Positions 36,361 to 45,468 of a stretch of 64,000 nt of DNA are shown here, piece after piece. A program made the translations under genes and the position numbers. The stretch spans positions 1 through 64,000 of the forward strand of contig NZ_JHXD01000016.1 of NCBI RefSeq assembly GCF_000687715.1. The letters are read 5' to 3'. The first letter of the stretch is position 1, and each line of letters starts with the position of its first letter. The notes below the pieces were generated by a model. That model did no database searches. It had not been told where the DNA came from and worked only from the letters and a program-made list of their open reading frames with translations. Source of the DNA: Xylanibacter ruminicola Ga6B6 (lineage in GTDB: Bacteria > Bacteroidota > Bacteroidia > Bacteroidales > Bacteroidaceae).

Positions 36361-37554
36361 ATGATAGGTGTTGTATATCTTGGCAGCAATCCCAAGACCG
36401 AGGAACGATTAAGGTACATTCCCGGTCGATTGGTGCAGTACACAAGAAATTACAAAGATGCGGCATCAGCGTGTTCAACGCATGTCCGCAACGAGCATTT
36501 TATTGTGTTTTACGAGCAGGGCGAGCAAGACGACGATATTAACGCCATCAACTTTTTAAAGAAAAAAAACAAGCACATCTATATTATTCTGCTCACTAAG
36601 GATTTTACTGCAGAAAACCGTGCTATTTACCAGAAAAGCGGTATCAACGATACCCTCGACAGCAATGCCTCTATTACTGAACTCAATAAGAAGATTCAGT
36701 TTATTTCCGACCGTGAGAACATGCTGTTCGACGATCAGCAGCCTAAATACAGAATGTTACGATTCAAGATTCCTCTTTGGAAGAGAGTCTTCGATGTATT
36801 CTTCGCATTGATAGTACTCATCCTAACCTCTCCCATCTTCATACTTACAGCCATTGCCATCCGTTTGGAGAGCAAAGGCCCGATTATCTTCAAGTCAAAG
36901 CGCGTAGGTGCCAATTACACCATCTTCAATTTCTTGAAGTTCCGCTCTATGTACCAGGATGCCGAGGCACGCCTGAAGGAGGTTGCCAAGGAAGCTGGTA
37001 ACCAGTATGCAGAAATGAACAAAAAGGCCGAAAAGCCATCTATGGTCAGCTTGGACATGGGCGCCAACATGATGATTGGTGACGATACCGACATGATGAT
37101 TGCCGATGATGAGGTGATGCTGGTAGGCGATGACTTTGTGATCTCTGAAACCGACTATAGCAAGGAGAAGAAAGAAGAAATCGAGAACGCATTCGTTAAG
37201 ATTGAGAACGATCCCCGCGTAACCAAAGTGGGTAAGTTTATCCGTAAATTCAGTATCGACGAGCTGCCTCAGCTATTCAATATCCTCAAGGGCGATATGT
37301 CGGTGGTTGGTAACCGTCCACTCCCACTCTACGAGGCCGAGAAGCTCACCATCGATACCAGTATCGACCGCTTCATGGCTCCCGCTGGTCTCACCGGCCT
37401 TTGGCAGGTTGAGGAGCGCGGTAAGGGTGGCATGATGTCAGCCGACGAACGCAAGCAACTCGACATCAAGTACGGCCAGACCTATAACTTCTGGTTGGAT
37501 ATGAAGATCCTGTTCCGTACTTTCTTTGCCTTCGTACAGAAGGAGAATGTATAA
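36361..37554 (+). CDS. Polyprenyl-phosphate sugar-1-phosphate transferase with receiver-like N-terminus, 397 aa
   Basis: The C-terminal two thirds match bacterial initiating sugar transferases: a membrane segment (about 144-168), KSKRVG, KFRSM (193-197), NDPRVTKVGKFIRK (283-296), SIDELPQL, GDMSVVGNRP and GLTGLWQV. It should place the first sugar phosphate on undecaprenyl phosphate. Residues 1-120 look like a receiver-type alpha/beta domain without a clear phosphorylation Asp. Between KFRSM and NDPR there is an unusually long insert of about 85 residues with three 8-residue Asp-rich repeats (237-260). It follows the response regulator by 9 bases. Confidence 0.87.
   Translation: MIGVVYLGSNPKTEERLRYIPGRLVQYTRNYKDAASACSTHVRNEHFIVFYEQGEQDDDINAINFLKKKNKHIYIILLTKDFTAENRAIYQKSGINDTLDSNASITELNKKIQFISDRENMLFDDQQPKYRMLRFKIPLWKRVFDVFFALIVLILTSPIFILTAIAIRLESKGPIIFKSKRVGANYTIFNFLKFRSMYQDAEARLKEVAKEAGNQYAEMNKKAEKPSMVSLDMGANMMIGDDTDMMIADDEVMLVGDDFVISETDYSKEKKEEIENAFVKIENDPRVTKVGKFIRKFSIDELPQLFNILKGDMSVVGNRPLPLYEAEKLTIDTSIDRFMAPAGLTGLWQVEERGKGGMMSADERKQLDIKYGQTYNFWLDMKILFRTFFAFVQKENV
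37069..37140 (+). repeat. Three 24-bp imperfect tandem repeats within the sugar transferase gene
   Basis: They encode MMIGDDTD, MMIADDEV and MLVGDDFV (residues 237-260). The pattern is Met-hydrophobic-hydrophobic-Gly/Ala-Asp-Asp plus two residues. The repeat lies in an insert between conserved transferase motifs. Confidence 0.8.
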
Positions 37555-37569
37555 CTAAATCCCTACATT

Positions 37570-38526
37570 ATGAACAGATTCTATCGACTGATATTCATAT
37601 TTGCTGTAGCTACAACCAGCACGACAGCCCTCGCCCAATTCAACGAGAGCGGTATTAGTGCCGGTTTCTTTGATTCCAGCAACGAAAAAGATATTAACTT
37701 TTCGGAATTCCATCTGCCACCATTGGCAGTATTATTTGAAAATGCGAAATCTAATCCGCAGATTCTTTCACTGGAAAAGGCTCGTCAATTAGCAGAAGCA
37801 GAAGTTGCCAAACAAAAACGCCACATTTTCTCATACCTCACAGGTCATGCCAGCTATAGTTATGGTATAGGTGACATGTGGGGCAATACCTCATCAGCAT
37901 ATAGTGCAACAATTTATCAATATCAAGGTTCCCAACAAAGTTATTGGAATATTGGAGTAGGCTTGGCAATTCCCGTTGAAGACATTTTGGATTTAACAGC
38001 CGCTGTAAAACGAAAAAGAATAGATGTGGAGAAGGCTGCTATTGAGAAAGACATTGCATACGACCAACTTAAATTACAAATTGCAACACTATTTATAAAA
38101 ATCACCAATAATCTTGTATCACTCAAGACCTTAGGTGAAGCCGCTGCTGCATATCAAGGAGCTGGTGCATTAGATCGTGAAGATTTCGAAAATGGCAATA
38201 TGGATATCGCCTCTTATGCATCTACTAAAATGTATGAAAGCGGTCAAGTATCTGGATATCAAAGTTTACAAACTGAAATAACCACAGATATTATTACCCT
38301 TGAAATCTTAACCCATACACCCATTATTACAAATGCAACAACAGAAATTACGCTTGATAAGAGCATTAGCAAGACACCAAAAGAACAGGCCAAAGAAAAC
38401 AAGGCTAACGAGAAAAGAATCAAAGCTTTAGAAAAAGAGGAAAAAGATAAGCTCAAGAAATTGGAGAAAGCAGAAGCTAAAGCGGAAAAAGCTGCAGCCA
38501 AAGCCGCTAAGAAGCAAAAGAAATAA
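37570..38526 (+). CDS. Short TolC-like outer membrane protein, 318 aa
   Basis: A signal peptide (cut near residue 22, ALAQ) is followed by a segment typical of TolC family proteins: LPPLAVLFENAKSNPQILSLEKARQLAEAEVAKQ, then barrel-like strands and long helices. At 318 residues it is well below the usual 430-490, so it seems to hold about one TolC repeat. The last 60 residues are a Lys/Ala/Glu-rich helix. It sits between the initiating transferase and the co-polymerase, where a Wza export protein is often found. It may form the outer-membrane part of the exporter. Confidence 0.7.
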   Translation: MNRFYRLIFIFAVATTSTTALAQFNESGISAGFFDSSNEKDINFSEFHLPPLAVLFENAKSNPQILSLEKARQLAEAEVAKQKRHIFSYLTGHASYSYGIGDMWGNTSSAYSATIYQYQGSQQSYWNIGVGLAIPVEDILDLTAAVKRKRIDVEKAAIEKDIAYDQLKLQIATLFIKITNNLVSLKTLGEAAAAYQGAGALDREDFENGNMDIASYASTKMYESGQVSGYQSLQTEITTDIITLEILTHTPIITNATTEITLDKSISKTPKEQAKENKANEKRIKALEKEEKDKLKKLEKAEAKAEKAAAKAAKKQKK

Positions 38527-38541
38527 ACAAAATTTGCCACT

Positions 38542-40719
38542 ATGGATTTATTTAGATATATAGTCAGATTCCTATTTAAAATCAGATGGTATCTTATCAT
38601 CTTACCAATGATTGCTTTGGTCGTTGCGTGGTTTTCAACACGCGATATGGAACGAGTGTATGATACAAACACCACCATCTATACAGGAATGATTACAGGA
38701 TACAATATTGAGGGAGGCACAGGAACTGCAGGTGGTCAATCGCAAACAAACATGACAAATTTAATATTACTAATTACGACTGATGCAACAGTCCATGAAG
38801 TTTCCTTACGATTATTTGCCCGCTGTATGATGTATGGTAATGCAAACAAAGACAATAACTATATTTCCGCCGAACACTATCGCCAATTATATAATAGCGT
38901 TCCAGCAGAAGTAAAAGCACTAATCAACCATAATAGCGAAAATGCGACATATGCTAACTTAAAAGCTTATGAACGCCCTTCAGCTGACAACTTTGTTTTT
39001 GGACTTACAAATTATCATCCATATTTTGGAATCAATAGTATCACTTCGAGATTGAAAGTATTACAACTTCAAAGAAGCGATATTATCGATATCGGATATT
39101 CATCTAACGATGCAGGTATTGCTTATAACACCTTAGATATATTAAATGAGGTATTCGCCCGTCAATATGCTTTATTACGTTATGGCGAGACCAATAATGT
39201 AATCAAATTCTTTGAACGAGAGGTAGCTCGCCTATATCGTATTTTAACAAATGCAGAAGATGATCTGATCCGCTACAATGTTGAGAAAAGAATTATTAAT
39301 TATGGTGAGCAGACGAAATTGCTTTCAGGTATGGACGCTACTCAGAAGACAACAGACAATGATCTTCTGATTAACAAAACTACAACACGTGCTCTGATGA
39401 ACTATTTAGAACGTCAATTAGGCGATCGTGCAAAAGTCATCAAAGCAAATAGAGACTTCACTAATCAGGTGACCGATATTTCTCGTATTCAATCACGCAT
39501 CTCAAACCTTCGTTTAATGAGCAGTGAAGGAGGTACTAGCGGAGTTGAAACACAAACCGAGCTTGCAAAAGCGCAACGTATGCTCCAAGAAGCCTCAAAC
39601 AATGTCAAAGGTCTTGTTAAGGATATTGAGGCTGGCAATTATAATACAGAAACGGGTGTCAAAGCTACAGGAATGATTGATAAATGGCTAGAGCAAGTCC
39701 TAAAGCTGGAAGAAACCAAAGCCCACGAAAGCGCCCAGGATGTCATGCGAGAAAAAATTGACAAAGAAGTTTTGTACTATGCACCAATTGGTGCAACAGT
39801 ATCACGAAAAGAGCGACACATTGCCTTTATTGAGGGCAATTATATGGAAATGTTGAAAGCATTAAATAGCGCTCGTCTGCGTCAGAAAAATCTTCAGATG
39901 TCTACCGCTACGCTCAGAGTACTGAACCCTCCGATGTATCCGATGAATGCTCAGCCAACAAACCGAATGATGACACTATTGGGTGCATTTATGCTTACAT
40001 TTGTGTTCGTTGCTTTATATTTCTTCATTATAGAATTACTTGACAGGACTCTTAGAGACAGGATGCGTTCAGAACGAATTACCCAATTACCAGTCATGGG
40101 CTGTTTCCCCAAAGAAAGCAATTTACGTTATCGCCGATTCAATAAAACCATTGCTGACATGGCCCTCCGGCAGCTCAGTAAAGCACTATTACCCCACTTT
40201 GAGGAAGGCAAACAAAATGTACTGAATCTGATATCAACAGATGCCGCTAACGGAAAAAGTTATATTGCCCAAGAATTAGAGAACTATTGGATTTCTATAG
40301 GTCTCCAAGTACGTCGCATCACATACGATGAAGACTACTTGGCAGAGGATAGCCGCTTCATTTTGGCAAAAGATATTAAAGACATATGTCCAGATCTACT
40401 CCCTAATGAAATTGCGATTGTAGAGTATCCGAATTTGGACGATAATTCAATTCCACCAGCATTGCTCAATATGGGCACTGTCAATTTATTAGTTACTCGT
40501 GCAAACCGCACTTGGAAAGATGTCGACCAAAAAGCATTAAAAGAATTGAATGAACGATTGGAGAACAAGAATTCTCTCTTCATGTACTTGACAGAATGCC
40601 AACGTTATGCTGTTGAAGAATTTGTAGGTCAGTTACCGCCATACACCCCATTCAACAACTTCATCTATAGAATGTCACAAATGGGTCTGACTGCGGTTGA
40701 AAATAGTCATGCAAAATAA
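38542..40719 (+). CDS. GumC/Wzc-like polysaccharide co-polymerase with altered kinase domain, 725 aa
   Basis: A membrane segment at about 13-31 begins a Wzz-type chain-length domain with long periplasmic coiled coils; the second membrane segment is at about 476-500, preceded by the Pro-rich motif LNPPMYPMNAQPTN. The cytoplasmic C-terminal part resembles a BY-kinase: P-loop TDAANGKS (566-573), then YDEDY (595-599) where a DxDxR motif is expected, and AIVEYP (625-630) where the Walker B Asp is Glu. There is no Tyr-rich tail. It likely sets chain length or supports export with weak or no kinase activity. Confidence 0.85.
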   Translation: MDLFRYIVRFLFKIRWYLIILPMIALVVAWFSTRDMERVYDTNTTIYTGMITGYNIEGGTGTAGGQSQTNMTNLILLITTDATVHEVSLRLFARCMMYGNANKDNNYISAEHYRQLYNSVPAEVKALINHNSENATYANLKAYERPSADNFVFGLTNYHPYFGINSITSRLKVLQLQRSDIIDIGYSSNDAGIAYNTLDILNEVFARQYALLRYGETNNVIKFFEREVARLYRILTNAEDDLIRYNVEKRIINYGEQTKLLSGMDATQKTTDNDLLINKTTTRALMNYLERQLGDRAKVIKANRDFTNQVTDISRIQSRISNLRLMSSEGGTSGVETQTELAKAQRMLQEASNNVKGLVKDIEAGNYNTETGVKATGMIDKWLEQVLKLEETKAHESAQDVMREKIDKEVLYYAPIGATVSRKERHIAFIEGNYMEMLKALNSARLRQKNLQMSTATLRVLNPPMYPMNAQPTNRMMTLLGAFMLTFVFVALYFFIIELLDRTLRDRMRSERITQLPVMGCFPKESNLRYRRFNKTIADMALRQLSKALLPHFEEGKQNVLNLISTDAANGKSYIAQELENYWISIGLQVRRITYDEDYLAEDSRFILAKDIKDICPDLLPNEIAIVEYPNLDDNSIPPALLNMGTVNLLVTRANRTWKDVDQKALKELNERLENKNSLFMYLTECQRYAVEEFVGQLPPYTPFNNFIYRMSQMGLTAVENSHAK

Positions 40720-42252
40720 ATGGTAAATAAAATATATTCAAGTAGAATATCAGAATACACCCATGAAAATGGAGGAAGAGTATTATTACTCTTTCTCCTA
40801 TTTTTCCTTGCAATATACCAATTAATTACATCTGGTCTAAATGCGCTTGCTTTAATATGCGTTTCACCTCTCGTAATAGTTTTTGTATATTTAGCATTCA
40901 ACCAAAGGATGTTCACGTTTTGGGCATTAATAGTCATTAACTATCTCATTCAGATGAAAGACATTACGCTTCCTATCCCAATGTCTCTACCAAATGAAAT
41001 GCTCGAAATTTTGTTATTAGCTATTGCTATTTTTGATATCCGCCAAACCGCAAAAATTGAAAAGATACTAAATCCCATGCTATTAGCCTTGATTATATGG
41101 TGTAGTTTCTGCACATTGGAGATTCTTAATGACACATGTAATTTAGGCATAAATTTCGGAGCTTGGTACCAAGGAGCAAGACTTATGGCCTTTCAACTAT
41201 TATACACATTTCTTGTTTTTACTATCTATATATCATCACCTAAAATATTGATGAGATACATTAAACTATGGGCATTTTTGTCTCTATTTTCTGCATTTTG
41301 GGTATGGAAACAGCAAAACATGGGGTTTACTCCTGCAGAAAACGCATGGATCCAGACTCGTGGCCGATTAACACACATTCTTAATGCCGGAACACTTATA
41401 CGCTATTTTTCAACATTTAGCGATGCTGCAAATTATGGTTGTAACGCTGCAGCAACAACAGTTGCATTTATTCTTTTCGGCATGACGACGAGAATTAGAA
41501 AAGACAAACTCTTATTCTTAATTACCGGTATACTCGTTTTTTGGGGAATGTTTGCATCTGGAACAAGAACAGCAATTTTTTGTGTTGCCGCAGGTTTTGC
41601 ACTTTACATATTCATATCAAAGTCATTTAAGATAGCAATACCTTTCACCATAGTATTTGGTATATTTGCCTTTATTCTAGCCTTTACCACAATAGGAAAT
41701 GGTAACCAGCAAATTCGTAGAATGCGATCAGCATTCAATAAAGATGACGCTTCTGCAAATGTCCGCGAAGTAAATAAAGAAGTTATCAGGAAATACATTC
41801 AAGATGCACCATGGGGCATTGGTTTGGGTATGGGATGGGATAATGTACCTGCAAATAGTAAATATTTTAAGTTAGCTACAATACCGCCCGACTCTGAGTA
41901 TGTATTTATATGGATACGTACAGGTCCCATCGGAATGACTATGTTTATTATTTGTACAGCAATAATGATAGCTGCAGCATGTTCCACAATTTTATTTAGA
42001 TTGAAAAATGCATCACTTAGGGGAATAGGAGCAGGGTTCACTTGTGCCTTTTTATCGATACAACTAGGCGGATATGCAAATCAGGTTATAATGCAGTTTC
42101 CCAATTGCTTAATATTCTATGGCGGGCTCTCTATCGTTTTCATATTGCCTGAACTAGAACCTGCATGGACAGAATACGAACAACAACGAATTGCGATACA
42201 AGAAGAAAAGAAAAGATTAAAACTGGAAAAGAAACTTGCAAAACGAGTATAA
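40720..42252 (+). CDS. O-antigen polymerase/ligase-like (Wzy-type) membrane protein, 510 aa
   Basis: About ten to twelve hydrophobic segments span residues 20-475, and there is a large extracytoplasmic loop after about residue 330 (QQIRRMRSAFNKDDASANVREVNKEVI), as in the Wzy/WaaL family. The C-terminus is a Lys/Glu-rich helix. Wzy joins repeat units on the outer face of the inner membrane. The ATG follows the co-polymerase stop with no gap, and the end overlaps the next gene by 17 bp. Polymerase rather than ligase is inferred from the presence of Wzx and a co-polymerase. Confidence 0.8.
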   Translation: MVNKIYSSRISEYTHENGGRVLLLFLLFFLAIYQLITSGLNALALICVSPLVIVFVYLAFNQRMFTFWALIVINYLIQMKDITLPIPMSLPNEMLEILLLAIAIFDIRQTAKIEKILNPMLLALIIWCSFCTLEILNDTCNLGINFGAWYQGARLMAFQLLYTFLVFTIYISSPKILMRYIKLWAFLSLFSAFWVWKQQNMGFTPAENAWIQTRGRLTHILNAGTLIRYFSTFSDAANYGCNAAATTVAFILFGMTTRIRKDKLLFLITGILVFWGMFASGTRTAIFCVAAGFALYIFISKSFKIAIPFTIVFGIFAFILAFTTIGNGNQQIRRMRSAFNKDDASANVREVNKEVIRKYIQDAPWGIGLGMGWDNVPANSKYFKLATIPPDSEYVFIWIRTGPIGMTMFIICTAIMIAAACSTILFRLKNASLRGIGAGFTCAFLSIQLGGYANQVIMQFPNCLIFYGGLSIVFILPELEPAWTEYEQQRIAIQEEKKRLKLEKKLAKRV

Positions 42253-43120
42253 ATTATCCATCATAACGATCAATTACAACGGTCTGAAAGATACCTGCGA
42301 GTTGATTGGTTCCTTCCCCTTCAACAATGATATGGAGGTGATAGTGGTAGATAATGCCTCAACTCAAGACGAAGCAGGCATCATTGCTGAGAATTATCCA
42401 CACGTTAAAGTCATTCGCAGTCCGCGTAATCTCGGTTTTGCCGGAGGTAATAATTTAGGTATTAAGGAAGCAAAAGGCAAGTACGTTCTTTTAATTAATA
42501 ACGACACCTATTTCAAGGAGTTCAATATAGAACCGCTCATTAAACGCCTAGAATCATCAGATAAGATCGGTATCATCTGCCCCAAACTCCGTTTTGCATG
42601 GGATAGCAATCCAATTCAGTTTGCCGGCTACTCCCCTTTATCAAAAATAACAGTGAGGAACCAAGCCATTGGCTTCGGCGAAGAAGACCATGGACAATAC
42701 AACAAAGCCCACCAAACTCCATACGCTCATGGAGCAGCTATGTTGCTAAAGCGTGAAGCCATTGATAAAGTCGGCCTCATGCCCGAATGTTACTTTCTTT
42801 ATTACGAAGAAATAGACTGGTCAATGATGTTCACCCGGGCCGGTTACGAAATATGGTACGATCCAGCATGTACCGTTTACCACAAAGAAAGCCAAACAAC
42901 TGGTCAAAACAGCCCCCTCCGTACATACTATATAACTCGCAATAGATTATTGCTAGTAAAACGAAATTACAAAGGTATTAGCAAATACCTATCATATATA
43001 TACCTTATTGGTATAGTCGCCCCTCGCGACATAATCAAATACACCCTCCAAGGCAGATTTGACTTAGTCAAATCCATCTGCAAAGGCATTGTCAACTGTC
43101 AATTACAAATTATCAATTAA
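42236..43120 (+). CDS. Family 2 glycosyltransferase, rhamnosyltransferase-like, 294 aa
   Basis: A GT-A enzyme with the nucleotide-sugar motifs SIITINYN, VVDNAST, GFAGGNN and the Asp-containing LINNDT; YEEIDWSMMF matches the later acidic motif. The pattern is like WbbL-type rhamnosyltransferases. The only sensible start is TTG at 42236, overlapping the Wzy-like gene by 17 bp; the next ATG lies beyond essential motifs. The last ten codons come from an AT-rich stretch with TCAATTA-type repeats like an intergenic repeat, so the C-terminal tail may be recently added. Confidence 0.85.
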   Translation: MQNEYKLSIITINYNGLKDTCELIGSFPFNNDMEVIVVDNASTQDEAGIIAENYPHVKVIRSPRNLGFAGGNNLGIKEAKGKYVLLINNDTYFKEFNIEPLIKRLESSDKIGIICPKLRFAWDSNPIQFAGYSPLSKITVRNQAIGFGEEDHGQYNKAHQTPYAHGAAMLLKREAIDKVGLMPECYFLYYEEIDWSMMFTRAGYEIWYDPACTVYHKESQTTGQNSPLRTYYITRNRLLLVKRNYKGISKYLSYIYLIGIVAPRDIIKYTLQGRFDLVKSICKGIVNCQLQIIN

Positions 43121-43124
43121 CGAC

Positions 43125-44276
43125 ATGGATTTCTGGATTATACTATATATCATCGATTGGATACTATTTATCCCTGTTGCAGGAACAGTGCTTTATCTAG
43201 GTATTTTTTCTGTAGCCTCTCTTTTTACAAGAGATTCTGTTTTGGATAAAGCCAAAACTCAAAACCGTTTTGCCATCATCATCCCATCTCACAAACAGGA
43301 CAGCGTTATTGAACAATCTGTCGTTTCTATCTTAAGCCAAGACTACCCACAACGTCTCTTCGACGTGGTTGTGGTATCCGACCACCAATCAGAGATAACT
43401 AACATGCGATTGGCCCAATACCCTATCACATTGTTGACACCCGATTTTGCAGAAAGTACCAAAGCGAAATCGCTTCAATATGCCATTCTAAAATTGCCCG
43501 AATTCAAAATCTACGATATTGCTATGGTTTTAGATGCCGACAATATCGTTGAGCAAGATTTCTTGACAAAAGTAAACGACGCCTTCGAAACTGCTGCAAC
43601 AAAAGCCATCCAGCTGCATCGTATTTCCCGAAATAGAGATACGGCAGCTGCACGAATGGGATCAATTTTCGAAGAAATCAACAACAACATCTTCCGCAAA
43701 GGGCACATTAATCTCGGTATTTCAGCAGCATTAGCTGGTTCAGGAACTGCCTATGATTTCCGATGGTTCAAGACCAATGTCATGAAAGCCAAAACTGCGG
43801 GTGAAGACAAAGAGTTAGAAGCACTTTTATTAAAGCAAGGATATTTCATCGATTATTTTGACAACATACTGCTTTATGGCGAAAAGAAAAGAACCACCAG
43901 CAAAATGAATGAACAGCATGGCCGTTGGACTTTACAACAATTTCAAAACTTACTAAGAAACATTAGATATTTGCCTGGTGCATTCCTACGAAAACAATAC
44001 GATTGGGCAGATAAACTCATTCAATGGATGCTGACGCCTCGTACCAGCATGATTGGCATCATGATGATTATGAGTATCATACTTCCTTTCATATATCTAA
44101 CATTAGCTCTCAAATGGTGGATTGTCAGTTCCGCTGTACTATTCTTCTTTGCTTTAGCTACACCAGATTATCTGGTGGATGAAATGTGGGACCGCACGTT
44201 TTTACGTTCACCATTCATTACGTTATGGGGGATTATTACCACAAAATTAATTCATAAGAAAAAAGAAACTAACTAA
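43125..44276 (+). CDS. Membrane-bound family 2 glycosyltransferase, 383 aa
   Basis: An N-terminal membrane segment (about residues 7-30) precedes a GT2 domain with FAIIIPSHKQ, VLDADN (DxD), GEDKELEALLL and the processive-type QHGRW motif. Two to three C-terminal membrane segments follow. The layout is like cellulose- or hyaluronan-synthase-related transferases. I start it at the ATG at 43125, four bases after the preceding stop, rather than in the upstream overlap. It is a clear paralogue of the next gene. Confidence 0.87.
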   Translation: MDFWIILYIIDWILFIPVAGTVLYLGIFSVASLFTRDSVLDKAKTQNRFAIIIPSHKQDSVIEQSVVSILSQDYPQRLFDVVVVSDHQSEITNMRLAQYPITLLTPDFAESTKAKSLQYAILKLPEFKIYDIAMVLDADNIVEQDFLTKVNDAFETAATKAIQLHRISRNRDTAAARMGSIFEEINNNIFRKGHINLGISAALAGSGTAYDFRWFKTNVMKAKTAGEDKELEALLLKQGYFIDYFDNILLYGEKKRTTSKMNEQHGRWTLQQFQNLLRNIRYLPGAFLRKQYDWADKLIQWMLTPRTSMIGIMMIMSIILPFIYLTLALKWWIVSSAVLFFFALATPDYLVDEMWDRTFLRSPFITLWGIITTKLIHKKKETN

Positions 44277-44295
44277 ATAATAATATCACTTAATT

Positions 44296-45468
44296 ATGAT
44301 TTGGCAGATATTACACATCATTGACATTACCCTATGGGTGCTCATTTTAGGCTCTGTTGCCTATGTAGCATTCTTCGCCGTTATCTCATTATTCTATGAA
44401 AAAGAAGATCGCGTAGCCATTCATGCTGCAGCATTGACCAATAGGATGACCAAATTCCTCATCCTCTATCCAGCTTACAACGAAGACCGCGTCATCATTA
44501 ATGCTGTAGAACATTTCTTGGAACAGGATTATCCTGAAAACTTATATACTGTTGCTGTGATTTCTGACCACATGAAGCCAGAGACTAATGAGTATTTGCG
44601 CACGCTCCCCATCAAGTTACTAACACCAACATTCGAAAAGAGTTCTAAGGCCAAAGCCATGCAGTATGCCATCGACGAGATACCCGAAACCTTCGATAAT
44701 GTCGTTGTACTTGATGCTGATAATGTCGTACGCCCAGAATTTCTGTCGCAATTAAACGTATTATGTTCTGTTTACGATGCTATTCAGTGCCACCGCTGTG
44801 CCAAAAATGCCAATAACGATGTGGCTGTTCTTGATGGCGCCAGCGAAGAGATTAATAATACCATTTTCCGTAAAGCCCATAATCGCCTAGGACTGTCTTC
44901 TGCTTTGATTGGTTCTGGCATGTGTTTTAACTATGAACTCTTTAGAAAGAATGTTTTCCAGCTCTCTACAGCCGGTGAAGACCGTGAGATGGAGGCTCTT
45001 TTGCTTCATCAGGAAATTTTTATCAAATATGCGCCTGAAATTCACGTCTTCGATGAAAAAGTCAGCAACCAGGACAACTTCCAGAAACAACGTATGCGCT
45101 GGATGACAGCTCAGGTTCAGAGTCTGATGAGTAACCTCCCCAAAATCCCAGGAGCCTTGGTTCATGGAAAAGTTAACTTTGTCGACAAAACTATCCAACA
45201 GGCATTAATCCCTAGATCTATATTGATAGTATTATTAACAGCCATCTCCATTTTTATGACTATTGCCATGCCAGAATGGTGTGAAAAATGGTGGATTACA
45301 TTGGCAATATTAGGTCTGTCGTTATTCGTAGCCATCCCTAAGGAAATCCGCTTCCGTTCATTCTCTAAGGTATTTACCATCCCTGGTTTGGTTCTTCGTA
45401 TGCTCAAAAACGTACTCCACATGGACAGGAAAAATACCGACTTCATTCATACCGAACATACGACATGA
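44296..45468 (+). CDS. Membrane-bound family 2 glycosyltransferase, paralogue, 390 aa
   Basis: Same architecture as the upstream gene: N-terminal membrane segment, FLILYPAYNEDR, VVLDADNVV, GEDREMEALLL, QRMRW and C-terminal membrane segments. It shares the order SKAKAMQYAI and EEINNTIFRKAHNRLGL with its neighbour, pointing to an old tandem duplication. The acceptor and donor are unknown. Its stop overlaps the flippase ATG by 4 bp (ATGA). Confidence 0.87.
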   Translation: MIWQILHIIDITLWVLILGSVAYVAFFAVISLFYEKEDRVAIHAAALTNRMTKFLILYPAYNEDRVIINAVEHFLEQDYPENLYTVAVISDHMKPETNEYLRTLPIKLLTPTFEKSSKAKAMQYAIDEIPETFDNVVVLDADNVVRPEFLSQLNVLCSVYDAIQCHRCAKNANNDVAVLDGASEEINNTIFRKAHNRLGLSSALIGSGMCFNYELFRKNVFQLSTAGEDREMEALLLHQEIFIKYAPEIHVFDEKVSNQDNFQKQRMRWMTAQVQSLMSNLPKIPGALVHGKVNFVDKTIQQALIPRSILIVLLTAISIFMTIAMPEWCEKWWITLAILGLSLFVAIPKEIRFRSFSKVFTIPGLVLRMLKNVLHMDRKNTDFIHTEHTT

